NCBI RefSeq assembly: GCF_003610635.1
Contig: NZ_RAQJ01000001.1
Location: 284,474 to 348,473 of the forward strand
DNA: 64,000 bases
Source of the DNA: Ichthyenterobacterium magnum
Lineage (GTDB): Bacteria > Bacteroidota > Bacteroidia > Flavobacteriales > Flavobacteriaceae
Reading direction: 5' to 3'
The position numbers were made by a program, and so were the translations under genes. The notes beneath the pieces are model-generated. The model had not been told where the DNA came from. It did not search any database and saw only the letters and a list, made by a program, of their open reading frames with translations. Shown here in pieces: positions 18,874-28,051 of this stretch. How positions within the stretch are numbered: the first letter of the stretch is position 1; each line of letters starts with the position of its first letter.

Positions 18874-19755
18874 TTACTTCTGGTTATACCCAAAACGCTT
18901 TAACTGACGCTGATCGCTTCTCCAGTTTTTATTGACTTTTACATAGAGTTCTAGATGAACTTGTTTACCAAAAAACTTTTCTAAATCTTTTCTAGATTCA
19001 ATTCCAACACGTTTTAAAGCAGAACCTTTATGACCAATAATAATTCCTTTTTGGGTATCACGCTCAACCATTATTACAGATCGCATACGAATGATATTTT
19101 CTTCTTCAAAAAATTCTTCTGTATCTATCTCAACAGCATAAGGAATCTCCTTTTTATAATGCATTAAGATTTTCTCTCTAATAGTTTCATTAACAAAAAA
19201 ACGTTCTGGCTTATCTGTTAACTGGTCTTTAGGGTAAAAAGGTGGTGACTCTGGAAGGATTTCTATAATACGACTAAACACTTCTTTTACATTAAATCCT
19301 TCTAAAGCTGATACTGGAAAAATCTCAGCATTTGGTACTTTTAATGACCATTCTTGAACCTGCTCCTCAAGAAACTCTTGATTAGACATGTCAATTTTAT
19401 TTAAAAGCAATAAAACTGGAATTTTAGAATTTGTGATTTTATTAAAAAAAGCATCATCTTTAAGTGCTTTTTCTCCAATCTCAACCATATAAATAAGTAC
19501 ATCTGCATCATCAAAAGCAGATTTAACAAAATCCATCATAGATTCTTGCAATTCATAAGCTGGTTTAATGATTCCAGGAGTATCAGAAAGAATGATTTGA
19601 AAATCCTCACCATTGACTATTCCTAAAATACGATGACGTGTAGTTTGTGCTTTAGATGTAATTATTGATAATTTTTCACCTACAAAAGCATTCATTAATG
19701 TAGACTTACCAACATTTGGATTACCAATAATATTTACAAAACCTGCTTTATGCAT
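18874..19755 (-). CDS. era: GTPase Era
   Basis: A 293-residue GTPase. The G domain has P loop GNPNVGKS (residues 11-18), DTPG, and NKID. The C-terminal KH domain carries the RNA-binding GHKG loop (IIIGHKGSALKRVG, about residue 240). Era binds the 3' end of 16S rRNA and chaperones 30S assembly. The length is normal. A -7 box (TATCTTTG on the minus strand) lies 16 bases upstream of the ATG. Confidence 0.98.
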   Translation of the reverse strand: MHKAGFVNIIGNPNVGKSTLMNAFVGEKLSIITSKAQTTRHRILGIVNGEDFQIILSDTPGIIKPAYELQESMMDFVKSAFDDADVLIYMVEIGEKALKDDAFFNKITNSKIPVLLLLNKIDMSNQEFLEEQVQEWSLKVPNAEIFPVSALEGFNVKEVFSRIIEILPESPPFYPKDQLTDKPERFFVNETIREKILMHYKKEIPYAVEIDTEEFFEEENIIRMRSVIMVERDTQKGIIIGHKGSALKRVGIESRKDLEKFFGKQVHLELYVKVNKNWRSDQRQLKRFGYNQK

Positions 19756-19771
19756 TCTTATTTATTTTTTA

Positions 19772-19779
19772 CAAAGATA
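19772..19779 (-). promoter_or_regulatory. Candidate -7 box of era
   Basis: The minus strand reads TATCTTTG (TAnnTTTG), ending 16 bases before the era ATG and implying a leader of only about 10-12 bases. The -33 element is not clear. Confidence 0.45.
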
Positions 19780-19879
19780 AAATTAATACCTTAGGTTTAT
19801 ATTCTACAAAAGTTATATTAAGGGTTTATACATAAAAATGTTATTTTTGAAGAATCCACATATTATAAAAAAATTAACG

Positions 19880-22800
19880 ATGAAGTTTAGTTGCATAGTA
19901 TATGTTATTATATTAATTCAAAACCCATTTGTTTTTTCTCAAAATTTTCAAAGAATAGAAGCTCAATCTGGTTTAAATTTACTAGAAAATAATACTGGAG
20001 TTGCTGTAGCAGATTATGATGGAGATAATGATTTAGACATTTTTGTTGTTGCTAAACAACGAGATGAAAGTGATGGTGATTCTATGAGTCAGTTATTTAG
20101 AAACAATAATGATGGCACTTTTACTGACGTAACAATTGAGGCTGGTTTAACGAACCTACACCCTTTTGAAGATTCTCATAGAGATGACCCTTTAAATACA
20201 GTTGTATATCAAGATTATAAATGGGGGGTTTCTTGGGGCGATTACGACAATGATGGTGACCCAGACTTATTCTTAACTAACGCATACAGGGTTATGCTTT
20301 TTAATAATTTAGGAGATGGTACATTTACAAATGTTACATCAAACTCTGGTATTAGTGATTACAATGGATGTTTTAATACAAGTGCATTATGGTTTGATTA
20401 CAACAAAGATGGGCTTTTAGATATTTACATAAGTGACTATAGATCTTCTTGTGGAAGAAACACCTTATTTAAAAACAATGGTAATGGTACTTTTAGTGAT
20501 GTTTCAAATCTATTTGTAAGTGATGGAGAAGGCAGCATGTTTACATTTATGAGTGTGCCAATAGATGTAAATAATGATGGTTGGCTTGATTTGTATTTAG
20601 CTAATGATTTTGGTCGTAATAACCTATATATAAATCAAAATGGAAACAGTTTTATTGAGCAATCTGAAAGCTTTGGTCTAGATGATTCACGAACTGGAAT
20701 GGGTTTATCTATAGGAGACTACAATAATAATGGAAGTTTTGACATCTATTTATCTAATATTAATGCTAATGCACTCTATACAGATAATGGAAATAACTTT
20801 TTTAACAATGTTGCAAGTCAAATGAATGTTGAATCTGGAGAATGGGCTTGGAGTCCTCGTTTTGCCGATTTTGACCTCGATGGTGATGAAGACTTATTTG
20901 TTTTAAATGGATATGACAACTTTTATAACCATAATATATATTTTGAAAACTTACTTAATGAAGGTCAAAATGGTTTTTCTAATATTTCAACAGAAATAAA
21001 CATTGATGAGTTTTCTTATAGTTTATCAAATGAAGCTTTTGATTATGATAACGACGGAGACTTAGAGATATTTATTACTAACAAAGAAGGCTCTGCTTTT
21101 TTTTATGATAACAAGACAATAGATTTAAGTCAGCCTGACAATCTTCATTGGTTTAAAATAGCATTACAAGGCACTCTATCTAATAGAGATGCTATTGGAA
21201 CAACTGTTTCCATAACAACGAATAATGGAACATACCACAGGTATTATCATGGAGCAAGTTTATTTTCTCAAAGTCTTCAACCAATTCACTTTGGAGTAGG
21301 TGCAGATGATGAAATACTAGAACTAAAAATCACTTGGCCTTTAGGATTGGTTGAAACCTATACTAATTTAAATGTAGATGAAACTATATTAGCTATAGAA
21401 GGGCAAGGATATCAAACTCTTAATATACAACCTAGTCAAAGAGTTGTTGGGTGCACAAATCCTAATTCATGTAATTACGATGTAATGGCTGTAATTGATG
21501 ATGGTTCCTGTACTTTCTTAGAATCGAGTGAAATCTCTGGAAATATTAATTCTTTTTACCTACAAGATGAAGTATATACCTATACATTATTAGATCAAAG
21601 TTCACAAGTAAATTGGGATATTATTGGAGGCGAAATCATTGAGACTTTAAGTAATAATTCTATACGTGTACAATGGGGACTTGAACAATCAGGTAAGATT
21701 ATCGCATCAGAATACAATACATGTTCTAGCCAACCTGTTGAACTATTAGTAGATCTTGATGCACCAACTCCATCAGTAAATGGTATACATTCTGTAGCTC
21801 GATTATGGAACGAAGCCTTGCTAGAAGCCATAAGAGGTGATTTTGCTCGACCTACTGTACACGCAAGAAATCTTTTTCATACAAGTATAGCTATGTATGA
21901 TGCTTGGGCTATTTATGACAACCGTGCTCGTACTTATTTAATTGGTAATTCAATACACAATTACAGTAATTTTTTTAATGGGTTTACTACTACCGAAACT
22001 ATTGAAGATGCTAGAAAGAAGTCTATCAGTTATGCTGTTTACCGACTACTAACACATCGTTTTTCTAACTCACCTAGTTCAACAGAATCTATAGAAAGGT
22101 TTAATTTATTGATGCAAACACTAGGATATGATATCAATAACACCTCAACAGATTATTCAACAGGAGATTCTGCAGCTTTAGGAAATTTTATAGCAGAATC
22201 TATAATTAACTATGGTAATACAGATGGTTCCAGAGAGGCGAGTTCTTACGATAATAGCTATTACTCTCCAATTAATACTCCTTTAGCTCCTATACAACCT
22301 GGCAGCGGAAATATTACAAATCCAAATAGATGGCAGCCTTTAAGTTTAGATACTTTTATAGACCAAAGTGGAAATTTAATTATTGGAGAAACACCTGAGT
22401 TTCTTAGTCCAGAATGGGGTAATGTTTTACCATTTTCACTTGGTAGTGAAACAAAAACCAATTATGAAAGGTCTGGTCATAATTTCTCAGTTTACTTTGA
22501 TCCAGGAAATCCTCCTTTTTTAAATTCATCTGCAGAAACAGAATCTAGTGAAGCATACAAATGGGGATTTACACTTGTTTCAATTTGGGGGTCTCATTTA
22601 GACCCAAATGATAATACAATGTGGGACATTTCACCTAGATCAATCGGAAATATTGACATTAGTCAATTTCCAAATAGTTTCACTGAGTATCCAGACTTCT
22701 ATAACTTACTTGAAGGAGGAGATATTGGACAAGGTCGTTCAACAAATCCAATAACAAATGCACCATACGAACAACAAATTGTACCACGTGGAGATTACAC

Positions 22801-23890
22801 CAGAGTATTAGCTGAATTTTGGGCAGATGGTCCCGATTCCGAAACACCACCTGGCCATTGGTTCACCTTATTAAATCATGTGAATGACCATCCGTTATTT
22901 GAAAAAAAATTGGGAGGTGAAGGTGAAATTTTAAACCCATTAGAATGGGATGTAAAAGCTTACTTTACATTAGGGGGCACCATGCATGACGCAGCAATAG
23001 CCGCATGGAGTATTAAAGGATGGTATGACTATATCAGACCTATCTCTGCAATTAGATTTATGACAGATAATGGACAAAGCACAGATGAGTCTATAGAGAA
23101 TTACGATATATCAGGAATCCCATTAAGAGATGGCTATGTAGAAATAGTAGAAGATGGAGATGAGCTTGAAGGCCGAGAAGGTGAACATATTGGAAAAATA
23201 AAATTATACACTTGGAAGGGTCATGATTTCATTGGAGATTCTGATACAGATCAAGCTGGTGTAGGTTGGATTTTAGCTGAAAATTGGTGGCCTTATCAAC
23301 GTCCTTCTTTTGTAACGCCTCCTTTTGCTGGATTTGTGTCTGGTCATTCTACATACTCTAGAGCTGCAGCTGAGGTTATGACACTTTTAACTGGTGACGA
23401 GTTTTTCCCAGGCGGATATGGAGAATTCATTGCTAGAAAAAATGAATTTTTAGTTTTTGAAGAAGGCCCTTCAATGGACATAAAACTGCAATGGGCAACC
23501 TATCGAGATGCTTCAGACCAATGTAGTCTATCAAGGATTTGGGGAGGCATACATCCACCTGCCGATGATATTCCTGGAAGAATTATTGGTAAAACATTAG
23601 GTATTAATAGTTACAACTATGCCGTAGAATATTTTGATGGAAAAACTCCAGAATCTATAGAGAGTAATATCTATCCAAACCCAGTGATATCAAACGAGCT
23701 ATTTATTAACAATTCCCAAATTACAGACACTTTTATTTTGTTTGATATTAAGGGAAGTAATCTGCAAATAGATAACATTAAGTACAATCCCGAAACTAAG
23801 GTTACACATTTAAAATTCCCTCAAAGCATCTCAACAGGGATTTATATTCTTAGAATGAATAACGATAATACAATACTTATTTTTAAGTAA
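19880..23890 (+). CDS. Secreted VCBS/ASPIC-UnbV plus vanadium-haloperoxidase-type fusion with T9SS sorting domain
   Basis: A 1336-residue secreted protein. From ATG 19880 it has a signal peptide ending NPFVFSQ; an upstream ATG (19838) adds 14 residues and is less likely. Domains in order: FG-GAP/VCBS calcium-type repeats with D-x-D-x-D-G loops (~25-420), an ASPIC/UnbV domain (~434-513), a Cys-pair motif module (GCTNPNSCNY...DDGSC, ~523-546), a PKD-like segment (~547-630), then a PAP2/vanadium-haloperoxidase domain (~640-1250). All three active-site motifs of that superfamily are visible: K-x6-RP (KGWYDYIRP, ~1046), SGHS (~1154) and SRIWGGIHPPADD (~1217-1229). The end carries a type A T9SS sorting domain (YPNP, ~1268). 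It could oxidise halides or hydrolyse phosphate esters; sequence alone does not separate these. Confidence 0.9.
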   Translation: MKFSCIVYVIILIQNPFVFSQNFQRIEAQSGLNLLENNTGVAVADYDGDNDLDIFVVAKQRDESDGDSMSQLFRNNNDGTFTDVTIEAGLTNLHPFEDSHRDDPLNTVVYQDYKWGVSWGDYDNDGDPDLFLTNAYRVMLFNNLGDGTFTNVTSNSGISDYNGCFNTSALWFDYNKDGLLDIYISDYRSSCGRNTLFKNNGNGTFSDVSNLFVSDGEGSMFTFMSVPIDVNNDGWLDLYLANDFGRNNLYINQNGNSFIEQSESFGLDDSRTGMGLSIGDYNNNGSFDIYLSNINANALYTDNGNNFFNNVASQMNVESGEWAWSPRFADFDLDGDEDLFVLNGYDNFYNHNIYFENLLNEGQNGFSNISTEINIDEFSYSLSNEAFDYDNDGDLEIFITNKEGSAFFYDNKTIDLSQPDNLHWFKIALQGTLSNRDAIGTTVSITTNNGTYHRYYHGASLFSQSLQPIHFGVGADDEILELKITWPLGLVETYTNLNVDETILAIEGQGYQTLNIQPSQRVVGCTNPNSCNYDVMAVIDDGSCTFLESSEISGNINSFYLQDEVYTYTLLDQSSQVNWDIIGGEIIETLSNNSIRVQWGLEQSGKIIASEYNTCSSQPVELLVDLDAPTPSVNGIHSVARLWNEALLEAIRGDFARPTVHARNLFHTSIAMYDAWAIYDNRARTYLIGNSIHNYSNFFNGFTTTETIEDARKKSISYAVYRLLTHRFSNSPSSTESIERFNLLMQTLGYDINNTSTDYSTGDSAALGNFIAESIINYGNTDGSREASSYDNSYYSPINTPLAPIQPGSGNITNPNRWQPLSLDTFIDQSGNLIIGETPEFLSPEWGNVLPFSLGSETKTNYERSGHNFSVYFDPGNPPFLNSSAETESSEAYKWGFTLVSIWGSHLDPNDNTMWDISPRSIGNIDISQFPNSFTEYPDFYNLLEGGDIGQGRSTNPITNAPYEQQIVPRGDYTRVLAEFWADGPDSETPPGHWFTLLNHVNDHPLFEKKLGGEGEILNPLEWDVKAYFTLGGTMHDAAIAAWSIKGWYDYIRPISAIRFMTDNGQSTDESIENYDISGIPLRDGYVEIVEDGDELEGREGEHIGKIKLYTWKGHDFIGDSDTDQAGVGWILAENWWPYQRPSFVTPPFAGFVSGHSTYSRAAAEVMTLLTGDEFFPGGYGEFIARKNEFLVFEEGPSMDIKLQWATYRDASDQCSLSRIWGGIHPPADDIPGRIIGKTLGINSYNYAVEYFDGKTPESIESNIYPNPVISNELFINNSQITDTFILFDIKGSNLQIDNIKYNPETKVTHLKFPQSISTGIYILRMNNDNTILIFK

Positions 23891-23914
23891 TTTTTTTAGA
23901 ACATTTAAGATGAT

Positions 23915-24373
23915 TTATGACCGAGGCTTACCTAAGAGTCTATCATACATCACTATACTTCCAGCTACAGATACATTTAAACTTAATTGCGATTTAAATT
24001 TTACTAAAAAATGACTTTGCTCAATAGCTTGTTTAGACAAACCATGATCTTCAGCTCCAAGTAGATAAACGCATCGTCTTGGGTGATGAAAGGTTTCTAG
24101 ACCTTCAGCTTCTTCTGTCAATTCAACACCAACTATACGTGTTCCTTTAGGTAGATTATTAAAAAAATCATCAAATGTATTATAATGAAAATATGGCATT
24201 GACTTTACTGCGTTATGCGTATCACATGCTTGTTTTGCATAACGATTACCAATGGTAAAAATAAAACTCGCTCCTAAATTTTGAGCTTATCGCCAAAGCA
24301 CACCTAAGTTTTCTGGTGTTTTTCCATTTTGTATGCCTATTCTAAAAAATTCGTTTTTAAAGTTATCATTCAT
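23915..24373 (-). pseudogene. TrmH/SpoU-family RNA methyltransferase, interrupted by an in-frame TAA
   Basis: Translation from ATG 24373 gives 28 residues ending ENLGVLWR, then a TAA at 24287-24289, then the same frame resumes as AQNLGASFIFTIGNRYAKQ and continues without a break to 23915. The segment is plainly one gene of the SPOUT (TrmH) family: the N-terminal motif 1 region, then GAEDHGLSKQ (motif 2) and SLNVSVAGSIVMYDR (motif 3), which bind SAM in the trefoil knot. A TCA serine codon changed to TAA would explain it. The downstream part could start at the internal ATG at 24199, giving 94 residues that lack motif 1. It is therefore either a recent pseudogene, a stop-codon readthrough, or a sequence error. 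Confidence 0.8.
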
Positions 24374-24385
24374 GGTACAAAAATA

Positions 24386-24414
24386 AAAAAGCCTTATGAT
24401 TTCTCATAAGGCTT
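24386..24414 (-). terminator. Intrinsic terminator upstream of the methyltransferase pseudogene
   Basis: An 11-bp perfect stem (24389-24399 with 24404-24414) has a 4-base loop and is followed on the minus strand by TTTTTTATTTTTG. It lies downstream of the initiator tRNA and of a tRNA-like remnant on the minus strand, so it probably ends transcription coming from there. Confidence 0.7.
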
Positions 24415-24420
24415 ACTTTT

Positions 24421-24460
24421 TAGCGTGAACTGGATTAACTCACTTCGTTCGTTGGACCTA
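24421..24460 (-). other. Possible degenerate 3' fragment of a tRNA-fMet copy
   Basis: Bases 24421-24434 match the 3' end of the intact tRNA-fMet gene (24590-24603) at 13 of 14 positions. Both stretches are followed on the minus strand by a terminator hairpin. Beyond that the similarity is weak and no cloverleaf can be drawn, so this looks like the eroded tail of a duplicated tRNA gene. A chance match cannot be excluded. Confidence 0.35.
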
Positions 24461-24553
24461 AAAGGAGTGCTTGTACAACAAACCAAACTTAATAAAAATT
24501 TACTTTTTTGACATTTCTATTTTAAAAAGTAAACTTTCTAAAATATCATTTAC

Positions 24554-24583
24554 AAAAAAAGCTCCACATTTCTGTGAAGCTTT
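24554..24583 (-). terminator. Terminator of the tRNA-fMet gene
   Basis: On the minus strand the arms AAGCTTCACAG and tgtggagctt pair (one G-U) around a 3-base loop and are followed by TTTTTTT. It begins 7 bases after the tRNA 3' end. Confidence 0.8.
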
Positions 24584-24589
24584 ACTTAG

Positions 24590-24662
<73 letters not shown>

Positions 24663-24770
24663 ATTTAATATCAAAAATAACTTACTTAGCTTTTAACTCT
24701 TGGCTCATAATACCAACAAAATTATTTTGGACTGCAAATATAAAACGTTTTTTTAGATTACGAAAGCTTT

Positions 24771-24804
24771 TAAAAAAAAACTCCCAATAAAATTATTGAG
24801 AGTT
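24771..24804 (-). terminator. Terminator of the LRR protein gene
   Basis: A 12-base arm pair (24779-24790 with 24793-24804, one mismatch) is followed on the minus strand by TTTTTTTTT. It lies 26 bases after the stop codon of the LRR gene. Confidence 0.75.
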
Positions 24805-24829
24805 TAACTTATTAAAACTATTTAAATAA

Positions 24830-25735
24830 CTAATCTTCTGTATCTAAAGTCACTATAGCTCCTCGGCTTGTAGTATTAACAAAATCAAATTCTACAATAT
24901 TTGGTAGTTGCTCTCCTAATTTTGCTAATTCGCCTTCAAAGCTGTTGTTTCCAATTAATAATGTTTTTAGATTTGATAAGTTTGCCATATTAGTTGGCAA
25001 GCTTCCATAAAATGCATTATTAGCTAAAACCAATTCTTCTAATTGCTCTAATTCACAAATTGAAGAAGGCACTACACCTAATAAATTATTATCGAATACG
25101 CTTAAAACTTTTAAGTCTTTTAAATTTGAAATATTTGAAGGTAATCTACCTGTTAATTGGTTACTGCTTACTAATACTTCTTTTAATTTAGTAAGGTTAC
25201 CTATTGTGGTAGGAATGCTTCCAGATAAATTATTATTATATAATTCTAGTTTTTCAAGATTTACTAAGTCACCAATATTACTAGGAATCTCTCCTTCAAT
25301 TTTATTCATAAACAACTGTAAGGATGTTAATGCTGTTAATTGACCTAATGTTTTTGGTAATTGCCCATCAAGTTTATTAAATGAAATATTAATTGCTTTT
25401 AAAGCCGTTAAATTTCCTATTGAGTTTGGTAAGCTTCCTGAAATATCATTTCTGAAAAAATTAACTTTCTCTAATGACGTTAAATCGCCAAATGTTTCTG
25501 GCAATTGACCTTTAAGGTTATTAAACTCTAAGTTTAGTTCTACAACTTTATCATTATTAACAACTACGCCATACCAATCTGAAACTGGAGTATTTAAATC
25601 CCAAGTTGTATTCCAAGATTGTCCGTTAGTGGCATTGTATAAATCAACTAAAGCGTGTTTTTCTTTTTTAGAAACGGTACCGAAAGAGAGTAATGTTACT
25701 AAACAAAATAACATTGTAATTTTAGCAGTTTTCAT
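24830..25735 (-). CDS. Secreted leucine-rich repeat protein (plant-type LRRs)
   Basis: A 301-residue exported protein from ATG 25735 (signal peptide MKTAKITMLFCLVTLLSFGT). Residues ~22-55 resemble the N-terminal cap of plant-type LRR proteins (ALVDLYNATNGQSWN, then W-G-V). About nine LRRs of 23-24 residues follow, with the consensus L-x-G-x-[IL]-P (NNLSGSIPTTIGNLTKL, NQLTGRLPSNISNLKDL). The repeats should form a curved solenoid for protein or glycan binding at the cell surface. No lipobox or T9SS C-terminal domain is visible, so how it is held or released is unclear. It is monocistronic with its own terminator. Confidence 0.88.
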   Translation of the reverse strand: MKTAKITMLFCLVTLLSFGTVSKKEKHALVDLYNATNGQSWNTTWDLNTPVSDWYGVVVNNDKVVELNLEFNNLKGQLPETFGDLTSLEKVNFFRNDISGSLPNSIGNLTALKAINISFNKLDGQLPKTLGQLTALTSLQLFMNKIEGEIPSNIGDLVNLEKLELYNNNLSGSIPTTIGNLTKLKEVLVSSNQLTGRLPSNISNLKDLKVLSVFDNNLLGVVPSSICELEQLEELVLANNAFYGSLPTNMANLSNLKTLLIGNNSFEGELAKLGEQLPNIVEFDFVNTTSRGAIVTLDTED

Positions 25736-25876
25736 AATAGTAGATTTTGTGAGGGAGCACATTTACTTTACGAAATTAATAAAACATCGTTGAATTACCA
25801 ATTATTTTCGATGAACTGCACGGCTAAAATATCACAAAAATTATAATTTACTGAAAATCAGATATTTAAACAAAAT

Positions 25877-26059
25877 TTATTGTTCAATATTTATAGCTTG
25901 AAAACTAGAAATTACACCATCTTTTATACTGATATTTAACTGAATAGGATTACAACAAACTTCACAATCTTCAATATATTTTTGATTTGATTGAGAATAA
26001 TCAATTAACATTGAGACTTGCTCCCAGCAATACGGACACTGAAAAAAGTGCTCTTTCAT
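25877..26059 (-). CDS. CPXCG-motif cysteine-rich small protein
   Basis: A 60-residue protein with two Cys pairs, CPYC (residues 8-11) and CEVCC (about 32-36), that should bind one zinc ion as a zinc ribbon. The pattern FxCPYCWE matches the Cys-rich CPXCG family of unknown function. It begins 2 bases after the stop of the ABC-F gene on the same strand, so it is co-transcribed with that translation factor. Confidence 0.88.
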   Translation of the reverse strand: MKEHFFQCPYCWEQVSMLIDYSQSNQKYIEDCEVCCNPIQLNISIKDGVISSFQAINIEQ

Positions 26060-26061
26060 GA

Positions 26062-27972
26062 TTATAAATCAATATTATCTATGGTTTCTTGAACTGTCTC
26101 CCATTCTGCCATCAACATCTCTAAATCATTTTTTTTAGCTTGATATGCATCAAAAAAACTAGGGTTAGATGCAACTTCATCATAATTAGTTGCTAAACTT
26201 ACATCATCATTTTTAATATCTTTTTCTAATTGATTTATTTTAGATTCGATATTACTCAATTTGTTGTTTAATGATTTTAGTTTTTTTTGGTCTTGGTATG
26301 ATTGTTTATTACTAGTTTTTGGTTGCTGTTTAACAACGTCTCTTTTTTCAACTTCTCTAAGATTTTCAACATTGCGTTGGTCTAAATAATAGTCTATATC
26401 GCCTAGATACTCTTTTATTTTTTGATCTTTAAATTCGTAAACTTTATTTGTTAAACCTTGAAGAAAGTCTCTATCGTGAGACACCAAAATTAAAGTGCCT
26501 TCAAACTTTTTAAGCGCTTCTTTTAAAACATTTTTAGACTTAATATCTAAATGATTTGTTGGCTCATCCATAACCAACACATTAAGTGGTTGCAATAATA
26601 ACTTAGCCAAGGCTAACCTATTACGTTCTCCACCAGATAAAACTTTTACATACTTTTCTGCTTCTTCTCCTCTAAACAAAAACGACCCGAGAATATCTCT
26701 CACTTTACTTCTGTTGGTTTCGTTGGCAGCATCAATCATAGTATCTAAAACCGTTTTGCTTCCATCAAGATATTCAGCTTGATTTTGAGCAAAATAGCCT
26801 ATTTGCACATTATGACCAAGTTTTAAGTGTCCTTGATGTTTTAACTCTCCAACAATAATTTTAGCCAACGTAGATTTTCCTTGTCCGTTTTGACCAACAA
26901 AAGCTGTTTTACTATCTCTTTCTACACTTATATCTATATTGTTTAAAACTTGTAAATCTCCATAATGCTTTGAAACATTTTCGGCTTCAATAATCATTTT
27001 TCCTGGTACTATTGAAACAGGGAAGTTTAATGTCATCACACTATTATCGTCTTCATCTACTTCAATGCGATCTATTCTATCAAGTTTCTTAATTAAAGAT
27101 TGTGCCATTGTAGCTTTAGAAGCTTTGGCTCTAAACTTTTCAATTAACTTTTCGGTTTGCTGAATTTGTTTAGCTTGATTTTTTTGCGATGCCAACTGCT
27201 GCTCTTTAATTTCGTTACGTAAAATTAAATATTGAGAGTATGGTTTTTTATAATCATATATACGTCCTAAAGATATTTCTATAGTTCTGTTAGTAACATT
27301 GTCTAAAAACATTTTATCATGAGACACAATAACAACTGCACCTACATAATTTTTCAGAAAGTTTTCTAACCAAATAATAGATTCGATATCTAAATGGTTA
27401 GTAGGCTCATCTAAAAGTAAAATGTCATTATTTTGAAGTAGAAGTTTTGCAAGCTCAATACGCATTCTCCAACCACCAGAAAATGTATCTGTAAGCTTAT
27501 TAAAGTCTTCACGTTTAAAACCTAAACCTTGAAGAATTTTCTCTGTATCGCCTTGATAATTATAACCTCCTATAATTTCATATTGATGCTGAACCTCATT
27601 TAAATCAATCATTAATTGATTGTAACTATCACTTTCATAATCTGTTCGTTCAACTAACAACTGATTAATTTCATCTATTTTTGCCTCTAAAACTTTAATA
27701 TCCTTAAAGGCTTCATAAGCTTCTTCAAGTACTGTTCTACCTAAAACAAAGTCTATATCTTGTTTTAAAAATCCGAAGCTTAAATTTTTATCTGCTGCAA
27801 TTTGTCCAGAATCTGGTTCTAAGTCTTTAGACAATATTTTTAGCATGGTAGATTTACCAGCTCCGTTTTTACCTATAAGACCTATTCTGTCTCCATTACC
27901 TAATCTAAATGTAATGTCTTCGAATAAATATTCGCCTTGAAATGAAACAGAAAGATTATGAATATTAAGCAT
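26062..27972 (-). CDS. ABC-F family ATP-binding protein
   Basis: A 636-residue soluble protein with two ABC ATPase domains and no membrane segment, the ABC-F layout. Walker A motifs are GKNGAGKST (about 36-44) and GQNGQGKST (about 363). Signature motifs are FSGGWRMR and LSGGERNR, each followed by a DEPTNHLD Walker B. The P-site tRNA interaction linker lies between the domains, and a C-terminal coiled coil (~555-636) resembles Uup-type members. ABC-F proteins act on the ribosomal E site to relieve stalling, or protect it from antibiotics; a housekeeping Uup/YdiF-like role is more likely here. Confidence 0.92.
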   Translation of the reverse strand: MLNIHNLSVSFQGEYLFEDITFRLGNGDRIGLIGKNGAGKSTMLKILSKDLEPDSGQIAADKNLSFGFLKQDIDFVLGRTVLEEAYEAFKDIKVLEAKIDEINQLLVERTDYESDSYNQLMIDLNEVQHQYEIIGGYNYQGDTEKILQGLGFKREDFNKLTDTFSGGWRMRIELAKLLLQNNDILLLDEPTNHLDIESIIWLENFLKNYVGAVVIVSHDKMFLDNVTNRTIEISLGRIYDYKKPYSQYLILRNEIKEQQLASQKNQAKQIQQTEKLIEKFRAKASKATMAQSLIKKLDRIDRIEVDEDDNSVMTLNFPVSIVPGKMIIEAENVSKHYGDLQVLNNIDISVERDSKTAFVGQNGQGKSTLAKIIVGELKHQGHLKLGHNVQIGYFAQNQAEYLDGSKTVLDTMIDAANETNRSKVRDILGSFLFRGEEAEKYVKVLSGGERNRLALAKLLLQPLNVLVMDEPTNHLDIKSKNVLKEALKKFEGTLILVSHDRDFLQGLTNKVYEFKDQKIKEYLGDIDYYLDQRNVENLREVEKRDVVKQQPKTSNKQSYQDQKKLKSLNNKLSNIESKINQLEKDIKNDDVSLATNYDEVASNPSFFDAYQAKKNDLEMLMAEWETVQETIDNIDL

Positions 27973-27976
27973 TTAA

Positions 27977-28009
27977 TTTGAGTTATTAATAAACAAAAGT
28001 TTAATTTTG
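27977..28009 (+). promoter_or_regulatory. Promoter of the DUF983 gene
   Basis: TTTG at 27977-27980 and TAATTTTG at 28002-28009 are 21 bases apart, fitting the Bacteroidota -33/-7 pattern. The -7 box ends 42 bases before the ATG at 28052. Confidence 0.55.
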
Positions 28010-28027
28010 TATTTCTTTTGTAAAACG

Positions 28028-28035
28028 CAAAAATA
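28028..28035 (-). promoter_or_regulatory. Candidate -7 box of the ABC-F operon
   Basis: The minus strand reads TATTTTTG. It lies 55 bases upstream of the ABC-F start, in the short divergent region shared with the DUF983 gene. Confidence 0.4.
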
Positions 28036-28051
28036 AACAATCTTAAATATA

